The position numbers and the translations under genes are program-made. Below the pieces are notes generated by a model. It did not search any database. It was not told the DNA's origin and worked only from the letters and a program-made list of their open reading frames with translations. Of a stretch of DNA of 64,000 nucleotides, positions 45,894 to 57,435 are shown piece after piece (position 1 is the stretch's first letter; each line of letters opens with the position of its first letter). The stretch comes from Atriophallophorus winterbourni (lineage: Eukaryota; Platyhelminthes; Trematoda; Plagiorchiida; Microphallidae): the NCBI GenBank assembly GCA_013407085.1, contig JACCGJ010003605.1:1-64000 (forward strand). The letters are read 5' to 3'.

Positions 45894-46242
45894 ATTTTTG
45901 TGTAGTGTTTTGAAGGAAATAAATGTCGATGTGCATGTGTTGCCTAAGCGAATTTCATATCATCATCTCGAATGTTTGAATTGCCTTTTGAAGCGCCAAT
46001 CGCAAATCAGACTAGGTGAGCAGCAGATAAATTCGTGATTTAATGTGTTGTTGAATAGGTTGTTTTGTGTTTTCACGAGAAGGACTGTAATCTCTAGGCA
46101 ATAAGGAACTCGTGCGATTAGAATGCACTATCGGATGAAATGTCTGTGTTCGATTTGTCGAAAATTTACATCGGCTATCATTTTGCGATAAGCGTTGGTC
46201 GGGTGCACTCAGATATGAAGCGAGACTCAATCGATGTGCGTG
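45840..46242 (+). repeat. Unit sequence between CR1 insert and right arm
   Basis: Conserved at 52683-53085 and partly at 63139-63440, with a diverged version at 55610-55850. It contains no coding motif. Confidence 0.75.
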
Positions 46243-46830
46243 TGAACACGAAACTTTTCAAGTCTTGAACCACGTTGAGGTTCAACGGTGCAACAAAACA
46301 GAGCATTATAGTGAACTTAGCATTTTGTATTCGCAGTTTCTCGTAAAGTTTGTTTTTGTTTTTCTCAATCGAACTGAATGATTCATCATATATGGTAAAA
46401 ACAGGTGAATCAATATTACTCAAATCAAAAAATCACGAGAAACAATTATAAAATATAGAATAAAATATCTGAAACAATTATGGGTTAAGTGAATTTCGAG
46501 TTCCATTTTGAGTCATTACAGCTAAGATTATTATCGACGCCTGAAGTCAGTAAGAATTTAGCTATTTATTGCAGAGTGAATGGGATGTTTTATGCATTAC
46601 TTTGAGCTAAGTTAACTGTGTTGTACCAATAGCTCTTTTTATCCATTAATACATACAGAAAACGTTATTAGTATCCACAGCGTATTGGATACCAGTGCAA
46701 ATTTCTGTTCAACAATCACGTGTACATCACCTATCACTCTGCCAGATCTTATTCCTTGCGGCTCTAAAATGTCGAAAGATTTCATAGGTTGACATTTGTT
46801 GCAGTTTCAAAAATGCAAATTGGTTTTGTA
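46243..46830 (-). repeat. Right arm of long inverted repeat, copy 1
   Basis: Reverse complement of 42230-42817. Together the arms flank 3.4 kb that includes the CR1 RT. Confidence 0.85.
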
Positions 46831-46834
46831 ACCG

Positions 46835-47600
46835 CCAATACGGTCCGTGGAAACTAGAGTTCAACTTCAAAGTATTCAGTCACGTTATGGGCACCAATGT
46901 GTCTAATGAACAGTTGAGTCACGCGTTCAAGCTCACCAAGATATTGACAAGACAATACGTGGGACAATACGGTACTATTGAAACGAAATAATTATCAAAT
47001 AATAATCGCAAACCGCAATTATTCCGCTTCGTACTGAATCCGAAAACAACGAATATTCAATGGCAACAAATACAGCTAAATGTCACAACCTCAACTGCGC
47101 GCGAACGGCCAAATAAAGATGCAAAAAAGTTGCACCAAAATCCAATAACTTCAAATAGTTCAGTAAAACAAATCGATAAAAAATGAACAAAATGCAGGAG
47201 ATTCAAACGTTTGATTTTTAATAAAATAATTGGAATTCTGCCTTTTACATCGTTCCCCGAAATCCGCACTGGATGTCACAAAGATGAACAATGCACATGC
47301 TCTGGTTCCCTAAGAAGGTTATTTTTCATTTTTCAACTCATATGCTTGAACAAACGCGTAGATGTTACTTTCGGAATTAGAGTGAGATAATGTCATCATG
47401 CACAAGAAGTTCTCCATGCCTCACACACGTGACAAAATTCACCGGCTCTTTTAGTCAAGTTGATCAGAAGCCAGACTTTTTCCATGCCTTACTTCAAACA
47501 ACCTGGTTGGCCTAATCACTTTACGTAACGAAACCAGTTCCGGGAACAGCATGCATGTTCACATTTATATTCGAATCTGCTTCCAGAAAACAAAGTTGCC
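46835..47600. other. Spacer between repeat arm and Pao element
   Basis: No gene recognised. The 3' LTR of the Pao element would be expected here but I could not delimit one. Confidence 0.35.
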
Positions 47601-47610
47601 GAATATCCCG

Positions 47611-48460
47611 CTAAAATTCTACTCTTCGCGATTGTACACGAACCTGTCTAACTAACCCATCTTTCGAGGTCAAGCATCCAGTGACACGGCCCAAAGGCCA
47701 TGACCCACGATGTGTTATGTCACGCCTTCCGCTTCTTTTGGCTACATCCACGTTTGCTACGCGCTCAGACACCGTCTCACTTATAGCCACACCCTCGCCA
47801 TCAGCCTCAACAGCAACAGGACTTTCAAGATCCGTGGCACCAACATCCACTTCCGTTTCTTTACTCGCAGGCTCAGCTTCAACACGCGGAACACCTTCTG
47901 TATCTAACATTCCTTCGCACACACCATCAACCATAAACTTAAATCCCACCGGCGCCTGCTCAACAATGCGACCACCATTCCAATCCGGCACGTACTCACG
48001 AGAAACCACAACCGTGTCCGCGTCAAGTGGGGACAATTGCGCTGAGTCAAACGCACGCACCATCTGTGCTCAATTACGCGCCTTTGCCGGAGCAGCTGAA
48101 TCCGTTTCTACCACTCCATCCTCCTGGAACATTGCGGGAGCCATCGATTCAGCCTCAGTGCTGACAGGAGCCATTCGCTCCACTTTGCCATGCGGATAAT
48201 CATCGCGTTCTAGCTGCGACAGCATCATCATGAGCGGCAACAAACGCGTCACCCGCAGTCTCACCACCTTCAACCGGTTTCTCATGGATCGGCGCAGCAG
48301 CTTTCGCATCATCTGTCTCAGTAGAAGCCACACGCTCCGGAACCACCTCTTCGAAATGCGGTGCTTCCGCTTCCACCTCGGTCACGTCTGTGAATTCCTT
48401 TCTGAACACTGAACACGAGCTTGATACGTGTCGCCTGGGAATTAACTGGTCCCAGAACCA
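47611..48460 (-). pseudogene. Acidic spacer and integrase tail of Pao element
   Basis: Frames are rich in Glu, Ala, Val and Asp (for example EVEAEAPHFEEVVPERV) and look repetitive. The last 30 or so residues, RGSWPLGRVTGCLTSKDGLV followed by RQVRV, are the conserved end of Pao/BEL integrases (DUF5641). Frames shift near 48330 and 48070. Confidence 0.65.
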
Positions 48461-49007
48461 CCCAGTCAAGCGTGGTTAGGTGAGCTGATGGCTCGTTTTG
48501 GTGACTAAATCTCTGATCCAATACCCCATGTGCTTCTGGTACGTCCGCTCCAATAAGCAGACCAACCGAGTGATCAGAAATGTCAGGTAAATCTAAATCA
48601 TTCAAATGTTCCCATGGCTTGGCGTCAATAGCAGCCGAACAACAATTGTTTCTAAGCAAATCCGAAACACAAAATTCGCGCTGTATGACTACAGTAGGTT
48701 TATCGCAACCTAATGGTGCGAGCGAGAGTTCTGTTGTCCCAGATTCTAGATGAGAAACCGAATTCAGCGTTCGAATATGTAGGACTTCTTTTTCAGGTAG
48801 AATTCGCAATTCAACAAGAAGACTACTTTTCACAAGAGACACATCAGATCCGTTATCCAACATGGCATATGTATCTACTGCGCCCCGTGGTCCCAGAACG
48901 GTAACAGAAAATGTGCCCAGACGGACACGTTCAAAACGAGCACTCATACTGTTACATTTTAGCAAATTTTGATCAGTTCCTTCCCTGTGCATATGTAACA
49001 AGTTCAA
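48440..49007 (-). pseudogene. Pao/BEL aspartic protease domain
   Basis: The domain shows YAMLDNGSDVSLV (catalytic loop region of the DUF1758-type protease), VGLLIGADVPE and TTLDWVVLGPVNS in the usual order. After this the RT should begin, but the sequence instead enters an acidic stretch. Confidence 0.8.
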
Positions 49008-49161
49008 AGTAGAATACCATTCCGAAACGCCACAATCTCACCGGAAGCACAGGACCGGTTTCGAGGTTTTGCCACTCGCGGCAATATGCCGTTGGATCAG
49101 TTGGGGCTTAGTTTAGTCCCTTTAGCTACTTATAAAGTAGCGAGTAGACGAGAACTTCAGT

Positions 49162-49857
49162 TCACATATGTAACAAGTAATTATGCCTCCCATTACAACC
49201 AGAGATAGAGCAGAACACATTCTTGCGGCAATCTATAGCTCGATGACCTGTAAGAAGACATAAGAAACAAGCCTGATAGTTCTTGACAACGTTCCACCGA
49301 CAAGTCACATCGTAAGCTTTAAACATGTCACAATTATCCAAATCGTGTCTATCACCACAGACATAACAACTGCTGTCAAGGTTTGATTGAAACTGGCCCG
49401 TGCGGTTAACTGTAGCATAAACTCGCGAAATGTCTCCACTTGTCTTCTCTAACGTCTTTACATTCGATTTGGTCGCAATTTGACCGAAGCGACTACGACA
49501 TATACGTGCCTCGTCCGCTATAAACCGCTGCAGGTCATGAAATTTAGGCTGACGGTTGCCTTGGTTGATCACATCAACTAATCTGGCCCAACGATCCTGC
49601 AGTTCATATGGTAATTTATAGATCAACTCAAGTGTCGTCAAAGAATCAAGGTCCGCCTCGCAATTCGCTTGAGAGAGAGCAGTCTTACAGTTCTGCATCT
49701 CTATCGAAAGTTGAGTCAGCGAGACCCTGTTTGTTCTTGCGTGTGACAGATAGGATGTCAGACGGTCAATCATCGACCGGGCGATGTCATGAGATTGTCC
49801 ACAGAGCTCGGCTAGAATCTCTCTAGCCCTTTTATAAGCGGATTCGGGCGGCAGCAT
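49162..49857 (-). pseudogene. Pao/BEL Gag C-terminal part with zinc knuckles
   Basis: This is a 231-codon frame. The first half resembles the DUF1759-type capsid region (LTTLELIYKLPYELQDRW). The end carries three Cys/His clusters: CYVCGDRHDLDNC, CFLCLLTGHRAIDC and CSISGCNGRHNYLLH, typical of Pao/BEL Gag. The N-terminus is missing, and the protease follows in another frame after a stop-containing gap. Confidence 0.85.
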
Positions 49858-50934
49858 GCTACACCTGTTAATGGCGTCTCGCGCTTGACCTCTTCAATAG
49901 TGTAGCAAATATAGCATGCGTTGGCCTTAATCAAACACATTACTTTCGATGAAGATTTCAAACTTTCCAGTATTGGCATATATTACCATCAAAATACTGT
50001 AATTCTACTCTTGGCAACACCGGCGCCGCACGTTCAGCTGGATTGGTTGATCCTTTATGCTCGTCTCGAAATGTAACCGACTTGTGATTATCTTTGACGG
50101 TCATTTAAGACGTACTGCATCCAGCAATGGGACCAAAATCACCATCCTCCGCAAAAGTTGTATTCAATTCAATTCTGACAGGTACTCGACCGGGGCTGGT
50201 TCCGATGTTAAAAAGATGTAACCGTGACCATGAATATAAAAGCTGATTTGAATGCATTCCCATGGAAATGGCATACACGCGCAACTTGTTTACATAATAA
50301 CTGTTTTTTGTTCGAGCAAATTCAAGTGAGTTGGTGAATGTAATTGAACAGGTTGGTCTTGCCAGCAATTGCTCACCAATTCAAAATTCTGTTTGCTATT
50401 TCTAAACTCTCTCAATTCATGTGGATTCTGATCCCCTGATGACTGCAAACAGCGTGAAACCCGTCGTAGTTGTAAGGAAATCAATACAAATATTGATTTA
50501 TAATTAAAGATCATGTGTTACAATTCAACCACAAGTGTGTTTCCTCGTGTAGTTGTTGGATTGTTCCAAGCTTATCTAACAATTGCTCATAAATTCGAAA
50601 GTTGCCATTGAACATTTCCGAAAATAAAATTTCAGTATTGGATTATTAATTGAAGTTCATGTGTTACAATCCAACTACAAGTGTGTTCTCACGTGCGTTC
50701 TCCAAGCTGATCCGAAATTCGCTCATAAAATCGAAAGTTGCCATCGAATTTCAGCAACATTTCCAGAAATAATATTTTAGTATTGGCGTTTATAGTCACC
50801 CAGAACTAGTTCTATAAAAATTATTGTGCCACATTTTATAGTCATGGTAAAAATTGATGCTTGATCCTTTCTGATATATCTTAATATCATATCTTCATTA
50901 TGGAGGATTAACGCAATAAAATATCCTTCATAGA

Positions 50935-52735
50935 ACAAAAGCTTCTCAACGAATACCTTGCTTGAGATCTATGGTAGGTTAGACTGAGCATGAAGATGAA
51001 CGTAAAGCAGTTCTTCTCGCCGCTCAGTACAATTCGGTTTACACAGAGGAGACGTTTCCCATTCCTCTGCTTCATGAGAGCAACGTCCGAAATGCCGGAT
51101 ATCTCGATCTCGCCAGAGATGGTGCAGTATTTACTAGAACGAATCGATGTACACTCAGCACCTGGCCCGGACGATATACACCCAATGCTTTTAAAGGTAT
51201 TGTCGAGTATCATACATGAACCACTGGCGCTAATGTTCAATTTATCCCTGAGGTATGGTAGGTTACCTGAAGAGTGGAAGTACGGCATTGTCAAACCAAT
51301 GTATAAGGGCGGTGAAACCAGTGATCCGGCTAACTACCGACCGGTTACCCTCACTTCGGTAGTTTTGAAGACTCTGGAACGACTGCTGAAGAAACAGATT
51401 GAAGCTTTTCTCCTTACAACCAGTCAGTTAACATCTGCTCAACATGGTTTTACGCCAAGACGATCATGCTCATCCAATCTCATCACTGCTCGCGAGCACT
51501 GGTGTGCTGAACTTGATCTGGGTCACCCGGTAGTCACTGCCTTCATTGACTTCAGTAAGGCTTTTGACCGTGTTCCATTTCAACGTCTATTGCTCAAGCT
51601 CCGTGCTCGTGGTGTAAAGGGACCTGTTCTAACTTGGATTGAAGACTTCCTTGTTGACCGTTATACACAGGTCGCGGTTAACGGAGTCAAATCGCAGGTT
51701 ACACGTCCAACTTCCGGGGTTCCGCAAAGATCTGTTCTCGGCCCGTTACTTTTTAAAGTATATGTTAATGACCTCCCCGACTCATTAAATACGAATTGTC
51801 TACTTTTCGCGGATGATCTGAAAGTTTGGGGTACAGTAAGCTCTTCTGCTGATAATACCATTTTCCAGAACGAATTGAACAAATTGCTTGGTTGGACGGT
51901 AAAATGGCAGCTTCCTGTAAACCGACAGAAATGCGCTCTAATGCTTTTGGGGCCAAGCACGCCTGGAGGTACGTACTTCCTCGGGGATCATCAACTGAAG
52001 TGGGTTGATACTGAACGTGACCTGGGTACAATTGTGAATCGGACGCTTAAATCGAAGGAGGATACGAACAGAAAAGCTGCTGCTGCAAACCGCGCATGGT
52101 GGGCTATTAGTCGGTCGTTTTCGGCGATTACTCCACAAATTTTTCGCATTCTTTATTCCATATACGTGAGACCAGTTTTGAAATATGGTTTACCAGATAC
52201 CTATCTTCAAACTAACGGAGAACGTGACCAGTTGGAAAAATTGCAAACGCGGGCGACGAAACGAGTACAAGGATTGAAATCAATTCCTTATGTGGAGAGA
52301 GTTCAACGCCTCAACCTCATGTCGCTCAGTATTCGGCGTGTGCGCTACGACCTGCTGCTAACTCGTCGCATATTACTGGGAGCTTATGGTGACGAGCTGC
52401 GCGAGTTTTTCCCTCTCGTGACGGACTCAAGAACCCGTGGCCATGCTCTGAAGCTTCAAAAGCGAAGGACACTACGCCTACCACATGGATTCACGCTCTC
52501 AGCAAGAATTGTGAACTTGTGGAATGCGCTTCCGGAAGAGGTTATCTCAGAGAGCTCTGAAAACCAATTCAAGCAACTTTTGAATAAGGTTTTGCCCCTC
52601 AATTACGGCGAAGCTGAACAACACTGGACAGGATTTCTCCAACTGAGGTTCTCCTGGACTATGTTGCTGATATAAAGAGATGCGGCTTACAAGGGCTTGA
52701 CCCCCTGTCGTCTATCAAGGACGAGAAGAAGAATT
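50935..52735 (+). mobile_element. CR1-clade LINE insert, 5'-truncated, copy 2
   Basis: Same insert as in copies 1 and 3. The 3' end is near GACGAGAAGAAGAA (52718-52732), possibly a short repeat tail. Confidence 0.75.
50990..52675 (+). CDS. CR1-clade reverse transcriptase, most intact copy
   Basis: A 561-codon frame covers the whole RT: SAPGPDDIHPML, the polymerase block NYRPVTLTSVVLKTLER, motif A AFIDFSKAFDRV, motif B SGVPQRSVLGPLL, catalytic FADD (51806-51817), thumb and the C-terminal SARIVNLWNALPEEVI. An extra base near 51086 puts the first 35 or so residues out of the frame used by the other two copies. No endonuclease domain is present, so it is a truncated LINE product and not a complete ORF2. 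Family: CR1/SR1-like, Jockey superfamily. Confidence 0.85.
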   Translation: MKMNVKQFFSPLSTIRFTQRRRFPFLCFMRATSEMPDISISPEMVQYLLERIDVHSAPGPDDIHPMLLKVLSSIIHEPLALMFNLSLRYGRLPEEWKYGIVKPMYKGGETSDPANYRPVTLTSVVLKTLERLLKKQIEAFLLTTSQLTSAQHGFTPRRSCSSNLITAREHWCAELDLGHPVVTAFIDFSKAFDRVPFQRLLLKLRARGVKGPVLTWIEDFLVDRYTQVAVNGVKSQVTRPTSGVPQRSVLGPLLFKVYVNDLPDSLNTNCLLFADDLKVWGTVSSSADNTIFQNELNKLLGWTVKWQLPVNRQKCALMLLGPSTPGGTYFLGDHQLKWVDTERDLGTIVNRTLKSKEDTNRKAAAANRAWWAISRSFSAITPQIFRILYSIYVRPVLKYGLPDTYLQTNGERDQLEKLQTRATKRVQGLKSIPYVERVQRLNLMSLSIRRVRYDLLLTRRILLGAYGDELREFFPLVTDSRTRGHALKLQKRRTLRLPHGFTLSARIVNLWNALPEEVISESSENQFKQLLNKVLPLNYGEAEQHWTGFLQLRFSWTMLLI

Positions 52736-53084
52736 CATTTTTGTGTAGTGTTTTGAAGGAAATAAATGTCGATGTGCATGTGTTGCCTAAGCGAATTTCA
52801 TATCATCATCTCGAATGTTTGAATTGCCTTTTGAAGCGCCAATCGCAAATCAGACTAGGTGAGCAGCAGATAAATTCGTGATTTAATGTGTTGTTGAATA
52901 GGTTGTTTTGTGTTTTCACGAGAAGGACTGTAATCTCTAGGCAATAAGGAACTCGTGCGATTAGAATGCACTATCGGATGAAATGTCTGTGTTCGATTTG
53001 TCGAAAATTTACATCGGCTATCATTTTGCGATAAGCGTTGGTCGGGTGCACTCAGATATGAAGCGAGACTCAATCGATGTGCGT

Positions 53085-53710
53085 GTGAACACGAAACTTT
53101 TCAAGTCTTGAACCACGTTGAGGTTCAACGGTGCAACAAAACAGAGCATTATAGTGAACTTAGCATTTTGTATTCGCAGTTTCTCGGAAAGTTTGTTTTT
53201 GTTTTTCTCAATCGAACTGAATGATTCATCATATATGGTAAAAACAGGTGAATCAATATTACTCAAATCAAAAAATCACGAGAAACAATTATAAAATATA
53301 CAATAAAATATCTGAAACAATTATGGGTTAAGTGAATTTCGAGTTCCATTTTGAGTCATTACAGCTAAGATTATTATCGACGCCTGAAGTCAGTAAGAAT
53401 TTAGCTATTTATTGCAGAGTGAATGGGATGTTTTATGCATTACTTTGAGCTAAGTTAACTGTGTTGTACCAATAGCTCTTTTTATCCATTAATACATACA
53501 GAAAACGTTATTAGTATCCACAGCGTATTGGATACCAGTGCAAATTTCTGTTCAACAATCACGTGTACATCACCTATCACTCTGCCAGATCTTATTCCTT
53601 GCGGCTCTAAAATGTCGAAAAATCAAATTGCTTTTCTACCAAGCAGCAGTCATCACAGAAGCTTGGGCTTCGAACTAGTCCCTTACTCGAGATATTTATT
53701 GATCATTCGT
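53085..53710 (-). repeat. Right inverted-repeat arm of the third copy
   Basis: Equivalent to 46243-46826, and it continues through the outer part (CAGCAGTCATCACAGAAGC) that matches the outer end of the left arms at 42220-42245 and 59680-59700. Confidence 0.8.
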
Positions 53711-54329
53711 GGAATGAGCAACATGTTTATGCAGATTTTTAGTGTTTCCTAATTTCCAGAATTCGAATCTGGTTACATTTCTTGCTGATCTTGGGGGTAA
53801 AAGCGTGATGAAATCGCATAACTGAATGAGATTCGCATATCAAAAGAAAATCGACACTCATTAGTCCTTCAGATTTGCGAACAACCTGTTCACTTATATC
53901 AGACCCCTCTTATGTAGACTGGGTTTGGAAAGTGACCATGAATGAAAATGTTTATTTGCGTGCATCCCAATCACAGATACTTGAAGTTCGATTTTGTTCC
54001 GTATGTATTCATCAGGTAATGACAGTACGATCAGAATCCGCCTGCACTGGAATCAGTAAAAGGATGGTAAAAAGTTGCGCATGCATGCCACTATTGTGTA
54101 AGGTTTTTACGACCAACATTTTCAATCACATGAGACCAACCGACCAAAGATAACAGTGAATAAAAATACTAATTTGCAAGCTTCTCCAGCAGACACACAC
54201 CCAACGTCCGGTTTCCTGTTGTTTGCACTCATCGAGAAGTGACAGTATGATCAGGACCTCCATGCGTTTAAAACCGCGGTCGAATGTGCAACAAGTTGCG
54301 CTTGTATGTCACGGTGGATTCAGGTTCGT

Positions 54330-55050
54330 ACGAACAACCTGTTCAATAACATGAGCTCCCACTCATATACACTGTGTTTGAACCCATCACCATGAATATA
54401 AAAGCTCATTTGCATGCATCTCCATGGCGATTTCATACAAGCGCAACTTGTTTACGTTATTACTGTTTTTGTTCAAGCACATTCACGTGTGTTGGTACAT
54501 TAATTGAACAGGTTGGTCTTGATAGCAATTGCTCACCAATTCAAAATTCTGTTTGCCACTTCTGCACTTTCTCAATTCGTGTAAATTCTGATCCCACTGA
54601 TGACTGCAAACAGCATGAAACCCCTCGTGAGTGTGTGCATGTGTAAGGGAATTCAATACAACTATCGATATATAATTGATGGTCATGCGTTAAAATCCAA
54701 CCAAAAGTTTGTTTTTACGTGTGTTTGCTTGATTGTACCAATCTTGTCTCAAAGTCGCTCACAAAATCGAAAGTTGCCATTGAATATCAGCAACATTTCC
54801 AAAAATAATATTTCAGTATTGACGTATCTAGTAACGCAGAACTAGTTCTGTGAAATTTATTGTGCTAAATTTGCTTCTCATGGTAAAAAAATGATACTTG
54901 ATCTCCTCTGATGTCTCTTAATATCGTTTCGAGCAGCGTCAGCAGCACGGAGGATTATTTCGAGAAAATATCATTCAAATCAATTTCGTTGAGTGTGTTG
55001 AAGGAAATTAATGTTGATATGGGTATGTTGCTCGAACCAATGCGTTTCTC
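54330..55050 (+). repeat. Diverged inner unit without the CR1 insert
   Basis: Aligns with 43540-44095 and then directly with 45897 onward (TGTGTTGAAGGAAATTAATG...GATATG against TAGTGTTTTGAAGGAAATAA). It looks like an older copy from before CR1 insertion. Confidence 0.75.
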
Positions 55051-55294
55051 CACGATCAAAAGTTGTTGAACATCTTAAAATAATCATTTTTAAAACGTTG
55101 CATGAAAATCAAATTTTTACTATTTCCCTAATGTTTCAAGACACGTGAGTCACTATCTGGAACACAACCTGGCATAGGAGCACAGACGGCGCATAGACGA
55201 TTGTCATATTAAGTGAGTGAAATAAGCTCGCGAATTTACATATTTGGTTCAAGCTATGATTCGTGTTCAAATCTTTATTGTATTGTGTTTTAAC

Positions 55295-55510
55295 CTACCG
55301 TATTTTTCGGACTATAAGGCGCACATGAAAACACTAATTTGTACGAAAAATCGGCAGTGAGCCTTATATTTCGGTGCCTTATGTATGAATAGTGTGTGTT
55401 CACGCTGCGCTGAAAAATCTGTCAAAATGTTTTATTACGACTTTGGTAAGTGACGATGTCACTCCCCTTGATTGTTGAAACATAATCACTGATGGTCGTG
55501 GAGTCGTCTT
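55295..55510 (+). mobile_element. Fragment resembling a widespread animal DNA-transposon repeat
   Basis: CCGTATTTTTCGGACTATAA then GGCGCAC, CGGCAGTGAGCCTTATAT, AAAAATCTGTCAAAATGTTT and ACGACTTTGGTAAG occur in this order. I recall the same order from a short repeat found in many fish, lamprey and invertebrate genomes. The class is not certain. No transposase is present. Confidence 0.5.
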
Positions 55511-55539
55511 TTAATGCTGTCTAGACAGACTTGTTTTGG

Positions 55540-56710
55540 GGTCAGAATCAGACAATCAAGAGCAAATGAATGGTAGGGACATACCAGTCTTGGGAGTGCA
55601 CCAAATTTCATATCATCGGTTGCATCTCGAAAGTTTTGATTGCCTTTTGAAGGACCAATCAGATATTGGTCTAGGTAAGGAGCAAAGAAATTCGTGATTT
55701 TATGTGTTCTTGAATAGGTGATTTTGTGATTATACGAGAAGGGTTATAATCTCTAGACAATAAAAAAACTCGTGCGATTAGAATGCACTATTGGATGAAA
55801 TGTCTCTGTTTAAATTATCGAAAATTTACATCGGCTATCGTTTTAAGATAAAATTACCCCGAATATACTCAAGCATTGTGAACAATCTTTATGCGGACCT
55901 CTGACTCAGTTATTCTGCAAATCGCTGTCGCAAATTGTCATACCGACTGAATGGAAATCTGATATAATCTACCCGATTTTCAAAGGCGAGGCGCATTCGG
56001 AGCCCGCAAATTACAGAATTGTTACCTTGTTGTCCGCCGTATCCAAGGTACTCGAAAGGATCGTGACAAACAAAATTAGCAAATATCTTGAGGAAAATAA
56101 GCGCAACACGGCTTTAGAAGAGGATATTCCTTACTAACCTTGCCCTTACCATTGACGACTGGACTCGAGCAGTAAATGCTTGGGATACCATCCATGTATG
56201 TTACCTCGATATGTCGAAAACATTTGACCATGTAAACCACAGTATTCTTTTGCAGAAGCTGGAACGTTATGGTATCATTGGCAAACTATTAGCCTGATTA
56301 GAAAATTACCTCACTGATCATCTTGTTCAAGTATCTGTGGACGGTGCTCTATCGAAGTTGGTAGCCGTGACAAGCGGAGTGCCCCAGGGATCCGTCCTCG
56401 GACCAATCATCTTCGCGTTTTATGCCAATGACTTACCGGCTGTGATCAAAAGTAAGATCGTAATGTTCGCAGACGATATAGAAGTGTGTTCGAAGATAAG
56501 TAAGTCGGAAGACCGTAACTTCTTCAGAAGGATCTGGACAACCTCCAGGTTTAGTCCCTATAAAAATCACTAATTGTACAATTTCCTTCAAAGGCAATCA
56601 AAACTTTCGAGATGCAACTGATGATATGAAATTTTGGTGCATACTCTCCGTTTCCAAGACTGGTATGTCACTACCATTCATTTTCTGTAGTAATGAATTT
56701 GTTTGATTAA
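55540..56710. repeat. Second, diverged inverted-repeat unit
   Basis: 55565-55660 and 56585-56700 are reverse complements (AATGAATGGTAG, ACATACCAGTCTTGG, ATTTCATATCATC, GTTGCATCTCGAAAG). The left part 55610-55850 is a diverged relative of 45940-46180. A different LINE RT fragment lies between the arms. Confidence 0.75.
55860..56575 (+). pseudogene. CR1-type RT fragment
   Basis: Pieces read VIPTEWKSDIIYPIFKGE, CYLDMSKTFDHVNHSILLQK, the 78-codon frame at 56337 with TSGVPQGSVLGPIIF and the catalytic MFADDIEV. Frameshifts and stops interrupt it. It is related to the copy at 34560-35790 rather than to the three inserts at 44, 51 and 62 kb. Confidence 0.8.
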
Positions 56711-57435
56711 AATTAGTCTGCCCGAATGAATCAAATTTCTCCCTCTACATTCGACCGTGCTGAGGGCCAATTAACCAAACCTGCAGACCTGCAAATATCC
56801 TTACTTTACCTAGCGCGTAATTTGTCAACATCTATGAGGGATAAGGACGCAATAACATCTACAAACCGTTAATCAATCTCGGACGTTCGGATAAAATTTT
56901 CGCACAATGTCAAATAATTGTCAAGGTTTCTGGCAGAATTTGTTCCATGAATCAAAGAATATTTAGCGGATTGTGTGCATCAAAATTGAGTAGAAGTAGT
57001 CTAGACACCGAATGAAATTCAACCACTTTATGTTTCACGTGAAATTCATTTTCTTTAAATCCGAACTACATAGTGCAAAACATGAAACTACCTTTTAATT
57101 TAATTTTTATACGTTGTTGTTTTTGTTGACCTCTTTCGGTAAATGTCGACCATGGATGTACATCACAAGCGCATGTGGGTTTCATGCTGCGTAGCTCTTG
57201 AAATGACTAACCATTCCGCGTTGGGACTGACAATCTCTCGCTCAGCGCTCACAGCGATATGCAGTACTCCGTCGATCGGTGTCAGTTGCATGCCGGTGGC
57301 GTGATCTACGTTGAACAGCGAAGATATTTATCCACTCTTCCCCAGCTTGGACATAACGATTTATACAGTTTCTCCAATGTAAGCAGTCAAGAGCATGATC
57401 TCACCTCGTCGGATCAATGTCAAAAACTTTCGTAA

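Larger units (their letters stand above)
39582..46830. repeat. Composite repeat block, copy 1
   Basis: This 7.2-kb stretch recurs at 57009-64000 with an offset of 17427 to 17458 and close to full identity, falling to 17195 after a 263-bp deletion in the second copy. It comprises two hammerhead SINEs, a Gypsy LTR and integrase tail, and an inverted-repeat unit containing a CR1 RT. The left edge is sharp (CGAATGAAATTC at 39582 and 57009). Confidence 0.9.
47605..49860 (-). mobile_element. Pao/BEL element lacking RT, RNase H and integrase core
   Basis: On the minus strand the order is gag (49857-49162), aspartic protease (49007 to about 48460), an acidic low-complexity stretch (about 48460-47750) and the extreme C-terminus of a Pao/BEL integrase (about 47730-47611). 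The roughly 3-4 kb that normally encode RT, RNase H and integrase are gone. S. mansoni Sinbad is the best known Pao element of this lineage. Confidence 0.8.
50152..53710. repeat. Inner unit, third copy
   Basis: Matches 43446-46826 at an offset of about 6843 in its right part and extends at the right to 53710, where it equals the reverse complement of the outermost left arm (42190-42260). The left arm itself is missing. Bases 50500-50640 and 50645-50790 form an internal tandem duplication of about 145 bp. Confidence 0.85.
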
